64,000 nucleotides of DNA from Deinococcus aquaedulcis. GTDB taxonomy: Bacteria > Deinococcota > Deinococci > Deinococcales > Deinococcaceae. Made by a program: the position numbers and the translations under genes. Location: assembly GCF_019693445.1 (NCBI RefSeq), contig NZ_JAHRBL010000003.1, forward strand, positions 1 to 64,000. The letters run 5' to 3'. The notes under the pieces are model-generated. The model did not search any database. It was not told the origin of the DNA and worked only from the letters and a program-made list of their open reading frames with translations. Shown in pieces: positions 30,526 through 40,085 of the stretch; position 1 is the stretch's first letter; every line of letters starts with the position of its first letter.

Positions 30526-31653
30526 TCAGCGCGGCCACAGCGTGGGCGTGGCGGGCGGGGTAATAGAACTGTGGGCGTCCAGCGCGTAGCGGTCGGTCAT
30601 GCCCGCCAGGTAATCGCACACGGCGCGGGGCAGGTCGCCTGCCTGGGCGCGGGCGCGGAAGGTGGGGGGCAACATGCTGGGGCGGTTGGTCAGCGCGTCA
30701 AACAGGGTGGTGAGCACGCGGGTGGCCTGCTCTACCTGCATCTCCACGCGCCAGTGGCGGTACAGGTTCTCGCGCAGAAAGGCGCTGGTGTCCCGCAGGC
30801 GCTCCCGCATGCCTGGGCTGTAGGTGATCAGAGGGCCGGCAAAGGTGCGGGCAGCTTCGGGGGTGCGCACGCCACTGGCCTGAATGGCCGCGTGGCTGGC
30901 GTGGGTCAGGTCGCGGATCAGGGTGCCCAGCAGGCGGCGGTGCAGGGTGCGGCGCTCGCGTTCGGTCAGGGTGTCGCCGCGCAGCCCGGCGCCTTCGAGC
31001 AGCTCACACCACAGCGGCAGGGCGCACAGCTGGGCCGGGGTGATCAGGCCGCTGCGCAGGCCGTCGTCCAGGTCGTGGGCGGTATAGGCCAGGGCGTCGG
31101 CGGCGTCCACCAGTTGCGCTTCCAGGCTGGGCCGGGACAGGCCGGCGCGGTCATGCTTGTTCAGGCCGTCCAGGGTGTTCAGGGTCAGGTTCAGGCCCGC
31201 GTATTCGGACTTGGGGCGCTCCAGCTCGGTCACGATGCGCCTCGCCTGGGTGTTGTGGTTAAAGCCGCCGCGTTCCTGCATCAGGGCGTTCAGCACCCGC
31301 TCGCCCGCGTGGCCGAAGGGTGGGTGGCCCAGGTCGTGCGCCAGGGCCACGGTTTCGGCCAGTGTCTCGTTCAGGCCCAGCGTCAGCGCCACGCTGCGCG
31401 CCACCTGTCCCACTTCCAGGGTGTGGGTCAGGCGGGTGCGGTAGTGGTCGCCCGCCGCCGAGAGAAACACCTGCGTCTTGGCCTCCAGGCGCCGGAAGGC
31501 CGTGGTGTGCAGCACCCGGTCGCGGTCTTTCTGAAAGGCGGTGCGGGTGTCGCTTTCCGGCTCGGGGTGCTCGCGCGTGGCGTCGCGGCTCAGGGCGGCG
31601 TAGGGGGCCAGGGTCGCGGCCTCGCGCGCTTCGAGCTGGGCCCGGGTGATCAT
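30526..31653 (-). CDS. dgt: dGTPase-like HD phosphohydrolase
   Basis: A 375-residue deoxyguanosinetriphosphate triphosphohydrolase-like protein. RLTHTLEVGQVAR supplies the first histidine, AHDLGHPPFGHAGE the HD pair, and DAADALAYTAHDLDDG the last aspartate. It cleaves dNTPs to nucleoside and triphosphate. The ATG at 31653 is 7 bases from TACACT (complement of 31661-31666), so I use it and not 31674. It diverges from a NUDIX gene with only 59 bases between starts. Confidence 0.92.
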   Translation of the reverse strand: MITRAQLEAREAATLAPYAALSRDATREHPEPESDTRTAFQKDRDRVLHTTAFRRLEAKTQVFLSAAGDHYRTRLTHTLEVGQVARSVALTLGLNETLAETVALAHDLGHPPFGHAGERVLNALMQERGGFNHNTQARRIVTELERPKSEYAGLNLTLNTLDGLNKHDRAGLSRPSLEAQLVDAADALAYTAHDLDDGLRSGLITPAQLCALPLWCELLEGAGLRGDTLTERERRTLHRRLLGTLIRDLTHASHAAIQASGVRTPEAARTFAGPLITYSPGMRERLRDTSAFLRENLYRHWRVEMQVEQATRVLTTLFDALTNRPSMLPPTFRARAQAGDLPRAVCDYLAGMTDRYALDAHSSITPPATPTLWPR

Positions 31654-31660
31654 CCCCCGC

Positions 31661-31703
31661 AGTGTACGGCGCACGCTGAGGGCGGGGGCCCGTGCATTAC
31701 AGT
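31661..31703. promoter_or_regulatory. Divergent leaderless promoters of dgt and the NUDIX gene
   Basis: TACACT on the minus strand (31661-31666) serves dgt and TACAGT on the plus strand (31698-31703) serves the NUDIX gene; each is 7-9 bases from its ATG. The -35 regions would overlap. Confidence 0.55.
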
Positions 31704-31712
31704 TGCCGCAAG

Positions 31713-32219
31713 ATGAGTGAACAGACGCAGGTGATCTACGACGGCCACATCGTGCGGCTGGAAGTGCAGGGGGGCAAGTGGGAAATCGTGCGCCACGCCA
31801 GCGCGGTGGCGGTGCTGGCCCTGAATGACCGGGGCGAGATGCTACTGGTGCGCCAGCAGCGGCGCGCCATCGGTCAGCACACGGTGGAAGCCCCGGCGGG
31901 CCTGATTGACGAGGGCGAATCGCCCGAAACCGCCGCCCGCCGCGAGCTGCAGGAAGAAGCGGGTCTGGACGGCGACATGACGCTGCTCACCCGCTTTTAT
32001 TCCAGCCCCGGCTTCTGCGATGAAGAACTGCTCGTCTTCGAGGCCACGAACCTGTGCGAAAGCCGCCTGCCGCACGATGAGGACGAGGAGGGCATTGAGG
32101 TGCTGTGGCTGCCCCCCGCCCAGGTGCTGCAGGGCCTGAAAGACGGCTCGCTGGTGGGCAGCGCCTCCACCGTCACGGCGGCGCTGTTTGGCATGCAGCG
32201 TCTGGCGGCGCGTTCATGA
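31713..32219 (+). CDS. NUDIX hydrolase, ADP-ribose pyrophosphatase type
   Basis: A 168-residue NUDIX enzyme with the box G-x5-E-x7-REL-x-EEAGL (about 73-95) and upstream QTVIYDGHIVRLEV-like strands and downstream YSSPGFCDEELLVFEA, the layout of ADP-ribose pyrophosphatases. ATG 31713 has TACAGT 9 bases upstream; the longer frame to 31692 was rejected. The stop overlaps the ribF start (ATGA). With dgt it may serve nucleotide-pool cleaning; that is inference. Confidence 0.87.
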   Translation: MSEQTQVIYDGHIVRLEVQGGKWEIVRHASAVAVLALNDRGEMLLVRQQRRAIGQHTVEAPAGLIDEGESPETAARRELQEEAGLDGDMTLLTRFYSSPGFCDEELLVFEATNLCESRLPHDEDEEGIEVLWLPPAQVLQGLKDGSLVGSASTVTAALFGMQRLAARS

Positions 32220-33112
32220 AAACCTACGTCTCGCCCGCCCAGCGCCCGAACACCGCCACGGCTGTGGCCATCGGCTCGTTTGACGGCATGCACCTGGGCC
32301 ACCAGGCCCTGATTGCCCAGCTGAAAGCCAAGGCGCGTGAACACCGCGTGCCCAGCGTGGTCTACACCTTCGATCCCCCCACCCGCGTGCTGACCCAGGG
32401 CGTGGAATTCCTCTCGACCCTGCCGGAGAAACTGGACCTGCTGGCCCGCTACGGCGTGGATGAAACCATTGCCGCTGCCTTTACCTCCGAGTTTGCCGCG
32501 CGCCCCAAGGACGCCTTTCTGGACGACCTGCGCACCCTGCGCCCGCAGGCGATTGTGGTGGGCGAGGATTTTCATTTCGGCAAGGGCCGGGCCGGCGGCG
32601 TGGAGGACCTGAAAACGGTGGCCCCCGAGGTGGTGGTGGTGCCTATTCACGGCCTGGGCGGCGAGGACATCAAGAGCACCCGCGTGCGCGAGTACCTGAA
32701 GGCAGGCGATGTGGACGGCGCCCGGCGCCTGCTGGGCCGCCACTACGACGCGCAGGGCGTGGTGGTGCAGGGCGACCGCCTGGGCCGCACCCTGGGCTGG
32801 CCCACCGCGAATATTCAGGTGCCAGACGGCAAGGCGCTGCCGCTGGGCGTGTTTGCGGTGGTGGCCCTGGGCGACCACGGGCGCTGGCACGGCGTGGCGA
32901 ATGTGGGCTTCCGGCCCACGGTGAACGGCCGCACCCGCCGCTTCGAGGTGCACCTGTTCGATTTTGAAGGCGACCTGTACGGGCAGGAACTGCAGATCAA
33001 GTTCTTTACATGGCTGCGCGGCGAGCAGAAGTTCAGCGGCCTGGACGAACTGAAGGCCCAGATTGCCCGCGATGCCCAGGCGGCCCGGGACGCCCTGAAG
33101 GACGTGCGGTGA
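32216..33112 (+). CDS. ribF: Bifunctional riboflavin kinase/FAD synthetase RibF
   Basis: A 298-residue enzyme making FMN and FAD. The N-terminal nucleotidyltransferase domain has GSFDGMHLGHQAL and TFDPPTRVL; the C-terminal kinase domain has GRTLGWPTANI and NVGFRPTVNG, and ends GLDELKAQIARDAQAAR. Start ATG overlaps the NUDIX stop, so the two are coupled. Confidence 0.93.
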   Translation: MKTYVSPAQRPNTATAVAIGSFDGMHLGHQALIAQLKAKAREHRVPSVVYTFDPPTRVLTQGVEFLSTLPEKLDLLARYGVDETIAAAFTSEFAARPKDAFLDDLRTLRPQAIVVGEDFHFGKGRAGGVEDLKTVAPEVVVVPIHGLGGEDIKSTRVREYLKAGDVDGARRLLGRHYDAQGVVVQGDRLGRTLGWPTANIQVPDGKALPLGVFAVVALGDHGRWHGVANVGFRPTVNGRTRRFEVHLFDFEGDLYGQELQIKFFTWLRGEQKFSGLDELKAQIARDAQAARDALKDVR

Positions 33113-33254
33113 GATCAACCCCGGTTGAATCGCTTTTGTCAACGATTCAAGCCGAGCGAAGTGAGCAGGAGCAAAACGGGTTCCGGGTGTGGGATGGACA
33201 AGTCGGCTCTTCCCCGATTGGTCCACGGACCAGACGAAAGCCGTGAAACCCGGC

Positions 33255-33791
33255 ATGAGGCTGGTCTGGTGGCGGTTGGTGCTGCCCCTGAGCCTCGCGC
33301 TTCCGTCCTGGGTCACGATGCGCACAACGGTGATGGTGGCGGACACGGCCGCCCCCTCTCCGGGCGGTCTCGCCCCACTGAGCCTGTACGGCTTTCCTCT
33401 GCCCTCCACGCCTTTCGGTGGAAGTTCAAGCGGGGAGTACGCCTTCTCTGTCCTGCCGCTGCTGCTGAACTGGGGAGTGGCGCTTGCCACCCTGAGTTTG
33501 GGGGCTTTTCTGGCTCGCCATGCTCTGGCGCGGCGGCGCTGGCGGGGCCTGGGCGCGCTGCTCTGGTGCGCAGCCGCCCTCACGCTGGGGCTGCTGGGCG
33601 TGCGCATGGGCATAGGCCGGGTGTCCTGGCAGCTCTCTCTCCCCCTCTCCCCGTGGTCGAGGTCAGTGAACGGGCACTCTGGCTGGGCCCAGCTGATTGA
33701 CCGCCAGGAGGTGGGGCTGAGCCTGGGTGGGTCGGGAGAAGGCCCCGTCGCCCGTCCCCACAAACGCCAGTGGGGCTGGCTCTGCCAGTGA
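33255..33791 (+). CDS. Predicted membrane protein
   Basis: A 178-residue protein starting MRLVWWRLVLPLSLALPSW, with three likely membrane helices (first 20 residues, about 65-87, and about 94-112). No motif is recognised. The last 43 codons overlap, on the opposite strand, the end of the gene at 33663-34193; one of the two ends may be mispredicted or there may be a genuine 129-base tail-to-tail overlap. A longer frame from 33189 exists but lacks the hydrophobic start. Confidence 0.55.
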   Translation: MRLVWWRLVLPLSLALPSWVTMRTTVMVADTAAPSPGGLAPLSLYGFPLPSTPFGGSSSGEYAFSVLPLLLNWGVALATLSLGAFLARHALARRRWRGLGALLWCAAALTLGLLGVRMGIGRVSWQLSLPLSPWSRSVNGHSGWAQLIDRQEVGLSLGGSGEGPVARPHKRQWGWLCQ

Positions 33792-34193
33792 CCCCCTGTG
33801 CCACGCCGGCAGGGCCGCCCGCACTGGGCGCGGGGGCCGCAATTCCTGAGCCAGGGCCGGGCGGTATCCAGGCCCATAGCGCCCTTCAATCCAGCGTTCG
33901 TGCGCTTGCAGCGCCGCGCGCACCTGCGTGCGCCCCAGGGCCAGTGGCACATGCTGCCCGGCCAGCGTGAAGGTCTGGGTCCGGCGGTTGAAGTGCAGCG
34001 GGCCGCGCGGTGTCTGCAGGGTCAGGCCGGCGCTGTGCAGCGACAGGTCGCCCAGGGTGTAGCTGCTGCTGCCCTGCGCAGCGCGCGTCTTGGAAAAGCC
34101 CCGCAGCGCCAGATCCCCCTGGCGGGCGTCCACGCCCAGGAACCAGAACTGGGCGGTCAGGGGGCAACAACAAACCGTATGAAACCTTGCCAT
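33663..34193 (-). CDS. Unknown protein divergent from the zinc chaperone
   Basis: A 176-residue frame that begins [12 protein letters not shown] and has alternating strands ([35 protein letters not shown]) then a basic C-terminal half. No family is recognised. TATTAT (complement of 34201-34206) lies 7 bases before ATG, a leaderless promoter inside the palindrome 34199-34220 that also serves the COG0523 gene. This makes the start credible and suggests shared zinc control. The C-terminal end overlaps the membrane-protein gene. Confidence 0.55.
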   Translation of the reverse strand: MARFHTVCCCPLTAQFWFLGVDARQGDLALRGFSKTRAAQGSSSYTLGDLSLHSAGLTLQTPRGPLHFNRRTQTFTLAGQHVPLALGRTQVRAALQAHERWIEGRYGPGYRPALAQELRPPRPVRAALPAWHRGSLAEPAPLAFVGTGDGAFSRPTQAQPHLLAVNQLGPARVPVH

Positions 34194-34198
34194 AAATT

Positions 34199-34220
34199 TG
34201 ATAATAGTTTATCGTTATCA
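34199..34220. promoter_or_regulatory. Probable Zur operator over divergent promoters
   Basis: TGATAA (34199-34204) and TTATCA (34215-34220) form a palindrome with a 10-base AT-rich centre, the style of Fur-family boxes. It covers TATTAT on the minus strand and TATCGT (34210-34215) on the plus strand, both 7-8 bases from a start codon. The downstream COG0523, L28 and znuA genes are classic Zur targets. Confidence 0.6.
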
Positions 34221-34223
34221 GTC

Positions 34224-35294
34224 ATGACCAGTCCTGTCCGGCCTGCCCCCTCCCCCACCTCCATTCCCATCACCGTGCTGTGCGGCTTTCTGGGGGCCGG
34301 CAAGACCACGCTGCTCAACCACCTGCTGACCCAGACGAATGGGCAGCGCATCGCCGTGATTGTCAACGAGTTCGGGGCTGTGAATATTGACGCCTCGCTG
34401 GTGGTCAAGACGGATGAGCAGATCACGGAACTGTCCAACGGCTGTATCTGCTGCACCCTGCGCGGCGATCTGCTGCACGCGGTGGACGACTTGCTGCGCA
34501 CCCGCGAACTGGACGCCATCCTGATCGAGTCCACTGGGATCGGCGAGCCGCTGCCCATTGCCCAGACGTTCTGCCTGACCCCCGAAGAACTGGAACTGGA
34601 GCCCGAAGACGGCCAGCCCGCCCTGCCCAACCTGCTGGGCCGCGTGCATGTGGACGCGATGGTAACGGTGGTGGACAGCGCGCAGTTTTTTGCGCTGTGG
34701 AACCGGCAGGACGCCATTCCCGGCGATGACTTTGAGCGTGGCTTCGGCGAACTGCTGGCCGAACAGCTGGAATTCGCAGATATCGTGGTGTTGAACAAAC
34801 TGGATCTCGCCGCCCCCGAGGATGTGCGCCTGCTGCGCGACCTCGTGCGGATTACCAACCCGCGCGCCCGGGTGCTGGACGCTGTGCGTGGCGTGCTGCC
34901 CGCCGGGACCCTGCTGAACACCGGCCTGTTCGACTTCGATCAGGCCAGTCAGCTGGACGCCTGGATGGCCGAACTGGGCAAGGTGCACACGCCGGAATCG
35001 GAAACCTATGGCCTGGAGACGCACCTGTTCCGCGCCGAGCGGCCCTTTGACCCCGACAAGCTGACGCGGGCGCTGACCGCCGGATTGCCGCGCAACGTGA
35101 TTCGCTCCAAGGGCTGGGTGAACCTGGGCGACGGCACTGCGACCCTATGGAACCACACTGGGCGGCAACTGGCGCTGGAACAGGCCGGCGAGTGGCTGGA
35201 CCCCACCCAGGCCCACAGCGAACTGGTGTTCATTGGCCGCGCGCTGGACGGCGCCGCGCTAGATCACCTGATGACCAGCGCCCTGCAGAACTGA
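34224..35294 (+). CDS. COG0523 GTPase, predicted zinc metallochaperone
   Basis: A 356-residue CobW/ZNG1-type GTPase. Walker [14 protein letters not shown], the metal motif [11 protein letters not shown] (CxCC), IESTGIGEP, and NKLD for guanine are present, with a CobW C-terminal domain. Family members deliver zinc to client proteins in zinc shortage. The ATG lies 4 bases after the palindrome 34199-34220 and has TATCGT 8 bases upstream. Downstream are L28 and znuA, so zinc, not cobalamin, is the likely context. Confidence 0.85.
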   Translation: MTSPVRPAPSPTSIPITVLCGFLGAGKTTLLNHLLTQTNGQRIAVIVNEFGAVNIDASLVVKTDEQITELSNGCICCTLRGDLLHAVDDLLRTRELDAILIESTGIGEPLPIAQTFCLTPEELELEPEDGQPALPNLLGRVHVDAMVTVVDSAQFFALWNRQDAIPGDDFERGFGELLAEQLEFADIVVLNKLDLAAPEDVRLLRDLVRITNPRARVLDAVRGVLPAGTLLNTGLFDFDQASQLDAWMAELGKVHTPESETYGLETHLFRAERPFDPDKLTRALTAGLPRNVIRSKGWVNLGDGTATLWNHTGRQLALEQAGEWLDPTQAHSELVFIGRALDGAALDHLMTSALQN

Positions 35295-35456
35295 CAGCGG
35301 TCTTCCGTTCCGTGCAGGGGAGGAACGCACCCCCCCAACGCCACGCCACCCGCCCTCTGTCGCGGTGACTCGCTCTGCTCCGCAGCTTTGCAAGTCCATT
35401 CCCCCCACTTGGCCTGAAGGCGAACCCTTCAGGTCATGCGGTGACCGCTCTGAGCC
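35292..35456 (+). repeat. Dispersed repeat, family R2, copy 1
   Basis: The repeat begins at the stop codon of the COG0523 gene (TGACAGCGGTCTTCCG...) and ends with a palindrome CCTGAAGG-CGAA-CCCTTCAGG. Read in reverse, 56535-56671 matches it and also begins at a stop codon. This copy has about 35 extra bases before the palindrome. Non-coding. Confidence 0.7.
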
Positions 35457-35522
35457 CAGACCACCCGAAGGTGTGGCGCAGCCCCTTTCCCCACCCGGCA
35501 GATATGATAAGGAGAACTCAAT

Positions 35523-35768
35523 ATGAGCCGTGAATGTTACCTGACAGGCAAGAAGAACATGGTGGTCAACAGTGTGATCCGGCGCGGCAAGGCCCGCGCC
35601 AAGGGCGGCGTGGGCCGCAAGATCACGGGCATCACCAAGCGCGTGCAGCGGGCCAATCTGCACAAGCGAACCATCCGCGAGGGCGGCGTGGTCAAGACCG
35701 TGTGGCTGAGTGCCTCGGCGCTGCGCACCCTGGGCCGGGGCCCGGTGCGGGGCATCGAACTCGTATGA
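35523..35768 (+). CDS. rpmB: 50S ribosomal protein L28, cysteine-poor form
   Basis: An 81-residue L28 with [30 protein letters not shown] and [14 protein letters not shown]. Only one cysteine is present, so the paired zinc-ribbon cysteines of the C+ form are missing. C- ribosomal proteins are often Zur-controlled replacements that spare zinc. TATGATAAGGAG before ATG gives both a -10 and a Shine-Dalgarno. The stop overlaps the znuA start (ATGA), so L28 and the zinc receptor are coupled. Whether the genome has a second rpmB cannot be seen. Confidence 0.9.
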   Translation: MSRECYLTGKKNMVVNSVIRRGKARAKGGVGRKITGITKRVQRANLHKRTIREGGVVKTVWLSASALRTLGRGPVRGIELV

Positions 35769-36685
35769 GGCGGGCCGTTGCCCTGGTCGCCCTGCTGGCG
35801 GGCGCGGCGCAGGCTGCGCCCCTGCAGGTCAGTGCCACCACCAGCATCATGGCGGACTTTGTGCAGGTCGTGGGGGGCAGCCGCGTGAAGGTGACCACCA
35901 TCGTGCCCCCGGGCGGTGACACCCACACCTTTCAGCCCTCGACCGGCGTGATTCGCGCCCTGACCCAGAGCCGCGCGCTGTTTGCCAACGGGGCCGGTCT
36001 GGAACCCTGGCTGCCCAAACTGCAGGCCAGCGCCCCAAAGGTCCCGGTGAAGCTGCTGACCCAGGGCCTGAAGCTGCACCCGGCGGAACATGAGGCTGAG
36101 CCGGGAGCCGGGCACGATGACGATCACGGCCACGGCGACCACGGCGCGCTGGACCCCCATGCGTGGTGGGATGCGGGGCTGGCGGCCGGCTACGTGAACA
36201 ACGCCCAGGCCTTTCTCAGCGCGCTGGACCCGGCGGGCAAGACCGTGTATGCGAAGAACGCCGCCGCTTACCGCAAGGCGCTGGCCGCCGCCGACGCCTA
36301 CGCGAAAAAACAGTTCGCCACCGTCCCCGCCGCGCGCCGGGTGCTGGTCACCAACCACGACAGCCTGCACTATTTCGCCGAACGCTACGGCCTGAAGGTG
36401 GTGGGCGCCGTGATTCCCGGCATGGGCACCGAGCGAGAACCCAGCGCCCGCGAACTGGCAACCCTGGCCCAGACCATGAAAAAGGCTGGCGCCCGCGTTA
36501 TTTTCACCGAGAACACCGTCAACGCCCGCCTCGCCCAGACCCTGGCCCGCGAGGCCGGCGCCGTGGTGGCCCCGCCCCTGTACACCGACGCCCTGGGCCC
36601 CAAGGGCAGCGCGGGCGACACCTTCCTGAAGGCCCTGCGCGCCAATGTGGACATCATGGTGCGGGCGCTGAGACAAGCCCGCTAG
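35765..36685 (+). CDS. znuA: Zinc ABC transporter, substrate-binding protein ZnuA
   Basis: A 306-residue exported receptor. After a signal ending AAQAA come [25 protein letters not shown], a His/Asp-rich loop ([12 protein letters not shown] at about 118-129), [22 protein letters not shown] and FTENTVNA: the cluster A-I fold with zinc-binding histidines. The His-rich loop is typical of ZnuA, not manganese receptors. Start overlaps rpmB. A terminator follows before znuC. Confidence 0.9.
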   Translation: MRRAVALVALLAGAAQAAPLQVSATTSIMADFVQVVGGSRVKVTTIVPPGGDTHTFQPSTGVIRALTQSRALFANGAGLEPWLPKLQASAPKVPVKLLTQGLKLHPAEHEAEPGAGHDDDHGHGDHGALDPHAWWDAGLAAGYVNNAQAFLSALDPAGKTVYAKNAAAYRKALAAADAYAKKQFATVPAARRVLVTNHDSLHYFAERYGLKVVGAVIPGMGTEREPSARELATLAQTMKKAGARVIFTENTVNARLAQTLAREAGAVVAPPLYTDALGPKGSAGDTFLKALRANVDIMVRALRQAR

Positions 36686-36703
36686 GCGCCACGCCCCCCC
36701 CCA

Positions 36704-36742
36704 TCGCCCGGCTTCCTTTGCAGCCGGGCGACGTTTCGTTCT
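36704..36742 (+). terminator. Terminator after znuA
   Basis: TCGCCCGGCT (36704-36713) pairs with AGCCGGGCGA (36722-36731), then CGTTTCGTTCTT. It separates rpmB-znuA from znuCB, which has its own promoter. Confidence 0.7.
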
Positions 36743-36789
36743 TGATTCTGCACTCGCAACATCAAGCGCCGGGGGAGTATGCTGGTCTG

Positions 36790-37506
36790 ATGCTGGGCGT
36801 GGAGAACCTGACCGTCACCTACGGCGCACACACCGCCCTGGAGCGGGCCAGCGTGCGCTTTGAGGCGGGGTCGTTCAGCGCGGTGATTGGGCCCAACGGC
36901 GCGGGCAAAAGCACCCTGCTCAAAACCCTGGTGGGCATTCTGCCTGACCCCCAGGGGGCGGTGCGCTTTGACCCCGGGCACACGGCGCGCGGCTGCATTT
37001 CCTATGTGCCGCAGCAGCAGACCCTGGACTGGGCCTTTCCGGTGACTGTGTGGGACGTGGCCATGATGGGCCGCACCGGCCGCCTGGGCTGGCTGCGCTG
37101 GCCGGGGCGCCGTGACCGCCAGCTGGTGGAAGGGGCCCTGAAGGAAACCGGCGTGTACGAGCTGCGGAGCCGTCACATTGGCGCGCTCTCGGGCGGGCAG
37201 CGCCAGCGGGTGCTGCTGGCCCGCATGCTGGCGCGCCAGGGCCACCTGCTGCTGCTGGACGAACCCCTGACCGGCGTGGACGCCGCCACCCAGGAACAGC
37301 TGATGGCCCTGCTGCGCGCCCAGGCCGACAAGGGCCGCGCCGTGGTCATGGTCACCCACGACCTCGAACAGGCCCGGCGCTGGTGCGACCATCTGGTGCT
37401 GATCAACCGCCGCGTGGTGGCCGACGGCACCCCCGAGCAGGTCTATACCCCCGCCAACATTGAGGCCACCTTCAGCACCAGCCACCTGGGGCCTACGCAT
37501 GCGTAG
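36790..37506 (+). CDS. znuC: Zinc ABC transporter, ATP-binding protein ZnuC
   Basis: A 238-residue ABC ATPase with [37 protein letters not shown] and the switch histidine in [14 protein letters not shown] (36778-36783) lies 6 bases before ATG, so znuC starts a new leaderless transcript. The long upstream frame runs through znuA in another frame and was rejected. Confidence 0.88.
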   Translation: MLGVENLTVTYGAHTALERASVRFEAGSFSAVIGPNGAGKSTLLKTLVGILPDPQGAVRFDPGHTARGCISYVPQQQTLDWAFPVTVWDVAMMGRTGRLGWLRWPGRRDRQLVEGALKETGVYELRSRHIGALSGGQRQRVLLARMLARQGHLLLLDEPLTGVDAATQEQLMALLRAQADKGRAVVMVTHDLEQARRWCDHLVLINRRVVADGTPEQVYTPANIEATFSTSHLGPTHA

Positions 37507-37652
37507 GGGCGGTGATGGAAGAAGGTTGATGGTTGATGGAGGGGCACCCGCGCTCCCCCCTGTGTTTGGCCTTTCCCATGCTTTACGCACCACGTGCCAC
37601 GCTCGCCCTTCCTCTGTTCCCACACCCCACACCCCACGCCCCACATCCCCCT

Positions 37653-38462
37653 ATGGACTGGCTCACTGACCCCCTGCAATTTGGCTTTTTCGTGCGCGCC
37701 CTGCTGGCTGTCACGCTGGTCAGTGCGCTGTGTGCGCTGGTGGGCGCCTGGGTGGTGCTGCGCGGGCTGAGTTACATCGGGGACGCCATGAGCCACGCGG
37801 TGCTGCCGGGCATCGTGGCGGCGTTTCTGATGAAGGGCAACCTCCTGCTGGGCGCACTGGTGGCCGCCGTGCTGACCGCCCTGGGCATCGGCGCGGTGGG
37901 GCGGCGCAGCGGCCTGAAACAGGACAGCGCCATTGGCATCGTGTTCGTGGGGATGTTCGCGCTGGGCATCGTGCTGCTTTCGCGCGTCCCCACCTTCACC
38001 ACCGACCTGAGCAACTTTCTGATTGGCAACCCACTGGGCGTGACCCCGGCGGACCTGTGGGGCGCCCTGGCCGTGACGGCGGTGGTGGGCGGCGTGCTGC
38101 TGGCACTGCAAAAGGAACTGCTGCTGGCCGCCTTCGACCCCACCGAGGCGCGCGCTGTGGGCCTGCCGGTGCGGCGCCTGGACAGCCTGCTGCTGATTCT
38201 GATTGGGCTGGTGGTGGTGCTGACTGTGCAACTGGTGGGCACCACCCTCAGCGTGAGCCTGCTGATCACGTCCAGCGCGGCGGCGCGGCTGCTGTCGCGC
38301 AGCCTGAAAAAGATGATGGCCCTCTCGGCGCTGCTGGGCACAGCTGGCGGCGTGACGGGGCTGTACCTCAGCTATTTCCTGAACACGGCCCCCGGCGCGA
38401 CCATCGTGCTGGTGAATACCGCGATCTTTCTGCTGGCCCTGCTGGTGAGAAAGCGGGAATAG
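37653..38462 (+). CDS. znuB: Zinc ABC transporter, permease ZnuB
   Basis: A 269-residue permease of the ABC-3 family with about eight helices and the motifs [19 protein letters not shown] and [21 protein letters not shown]. The ATG at 37653 follows a 146-base spacer after znuC that is rich in CACCCC runs; no clear ribosome site is seen. Completes znuACB. Confidence 0.87.
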   Translation: MDWLTDPLQFGFFVRALLAVTLVSALCALVGAWVVLRGLSYIGDAMSHAVLPGIVAAFLMKGNLLLGALVAAVLTALGIGAVGRRSGLKQDSAIGIVFVGMFALGIVLLSRVPTFTTDLSNFLIGNPLGVTPADLWGALAVTAVVGGVLLALQKELLLAAFDPTEARAVGLPVRRLDSLLLILIGLVVVLTVQLVGTTLSVSLLITSSAAARLLSRSLKKMMALSALLGTAGGVTGLYLSYFLNTAPGATIVLVNTAIFLLALLVRKRE

Positions 38463-38660
38463 GCGGGCAGGGCGCGGCGGCGCACAGGGCCTTCAGGCGC
38501 CTTTCAACCCTTCATCCGGGACGACACGGATGCCGAAGCCTCTTGGGAAGAGCGGAGGGCTGCGTTCCATCGCCGTTGCCCCGGCTTGCCTCGTGTTCGC
38601 TCCGCAACGCCGCTCCACGTGGCCGCTCACCCCTCGCCTGCGGCGCACCTGAGTGCCGTA

Positions 38661-40085
38661 TCAGGCCAATACCTCGGCCCGCACCGCTTGAAGCGGCTGA
38701 GCAAAGCCCATCGTGGCGGGCAGCATCAGGGTCAGGGTACTGGCCGCCTCGTTCACCGTCACGGTCCAGTGAAAGCCAGCTTCTATCCACAGCAGCGTGA
38801 CGAGCAGTTCGCCGTCGCGCGTGGGCACAGCCCGGCCCAACACAGGTTCCTCGCTGACCGGCCACGCGGTGGTGCGGCCCTCGTGCCAGTCGGGCCAGCC
38901 CACGGGCACCGGGTGCTCGCCCCGCTCATCGGTGAAGGTGAGGGTGCCGCCCCCCGGGCCCAGCGCCACGCGGCAAGAGGCCAGGCCCAGGTCGTTGGGC
39001 TCGAACCCGTAGGTGGCTTCCTGGGGTGCCTTGGGTGCGGGAACGCCCGGCGTGGGCAACGGCAGGTGCAGCCCCTCGCAGCGGGCGTGCAGGGCGGCCA
39101 GCGCGGTGGGGTCCTCTGGGCATGCCCCGGCGCCCATGCCTTCGCGCAGATGGGTCCAGACGTGATTCAGCACCCGCCCCATGTCAGCGACGTTGGCGGT
39201 GATTGCCAGCACCGCCTGCTCGCGCGGCATCACGATGCAGAACTGACCGAAGGCGCCGTCGGCCCGGTAGGCGCCGTGGCGGCAGCGCCAGAACTGGTAG
39301 CCGTAGCCCTGGGCCCAGTCACTGCCGGGGTCGTCGCCGGGCGGTACGTGGGCCTGCACCGCCGCGTCCACCCACGCGGCAGGCAGCAGGGCCTGCCCCG
39401 CCCACTCGCCCCGCTGCAAGCAGAACTGCCCAAAGCGCGCTACTCCTTCGGTGGTCAGGTGCAGACCCCAGCCGCCCAGGTGGATGCCCTGGCCGTTCGC
39501 GGCCCAGCGCGCCTCTTCAATGCCCAGCGGCCCCAGCAGCCGGGGGCGCAGGAAATCCAGCAGGGGCTGCCCCGACAGACGCTGCACCAGCGCCGAGAGC
39601 ATGAAGGTGGCCGCGCTGTTGTAGACGAACCCGGTGCCGGGCGGGTGCGCCACGGGCTGCGCCAGAAAGGCCCGCACCCAGTCGCCATCCTGGGCCGCCA
39701 TCAGGGCGCCGGTGATGTCCTCGGCGTGGCCGGTGCGCATGGTCAGCAGGTCCTGGGTGCGCATGGCGGCCAGGTGGGGCGACACGGCCTCCGGCAGCGC
39801 GTCCGGGAAATGGTCCACCAGCCGGTCCTCTACCCGCACCCGCCCATCCGCCACCAAATAGCCCACCGCCATCGCCGTCACGCTCTTGCTGAGCGAATAC
39901 AGATGATGGACGCGCGCCGGGGTGTAGGGGGCCCAGTGCCCTTCGGCCACCACCGCGCCCGCGCGCAGCAGCATGAAGCTGTGAAGTTCCAGGCCGCCTT
40001 CGGCCAGCGCGTCCAGCCACGCCAGCACGGCGCGCGACGACAGGCCCTGCGCTTCGGGAGAGGTGCGCGGCAGTGGAGGGGTCAC
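38661..40085 (-). CDS. Serine hydrolase, beta-lactamase class C fold
   Basis: A 474-residue protein with the SxxK motif SLSKSVTAMAVG (about 65-76), the YxN motif YNSAATFM and a large C-terminal extra domain rich in beta strands. Such proteins are esterases, peptidases or penicillin-binding-like hydrolases; no signal peptide is evident with this start. GTG 40085 has TACAGT (complement of 40092-40097) 6 bases upstream, so I prefer it to ATG 40172. The substrate is unknown. Confidence 0.8.
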   Translation of the reverse strand: MTPPLPRTSPEAQGLSSRAVLAWLDALAEGGLELHSFMLLRAGAVVAEGHWAPYTPARVHHLYSLSKSVTAMAVGYLVADGRVRVEDRLVDHFPDALPEAVSPHLAAMRTQDLLTMRTGHAEDITGALMAAQDGDWVRAFLAQPVAHPPGTGFVYNSAATFMLSALVQRLSGQPLLDFLRPRLLGPLGIEEARWAANGQGIHLGGWGLHLTTEGVARFGQFCLQRGEWAGQALLPAAWVDAAVQAHVPPGDDPGSDWAQGYGYQFWRCRHGAYRADGAFGQFCIVMPREQAVLAITANVADMGRVLNHVWTHLREGMGAGACPEDPTALAALHARCEGLHLPLPTPGVPAPKAPQEATYGFEPNDLGLASCRVALGPGGGTLTFTDERGEHPVPVGWPDWHEGRTTAWPVSEEPVLGRAVPTRDGELLVTLLWIEAGFHWTVTVNEAASTLTLMLPATMGFAQPLQAVRAEVLA

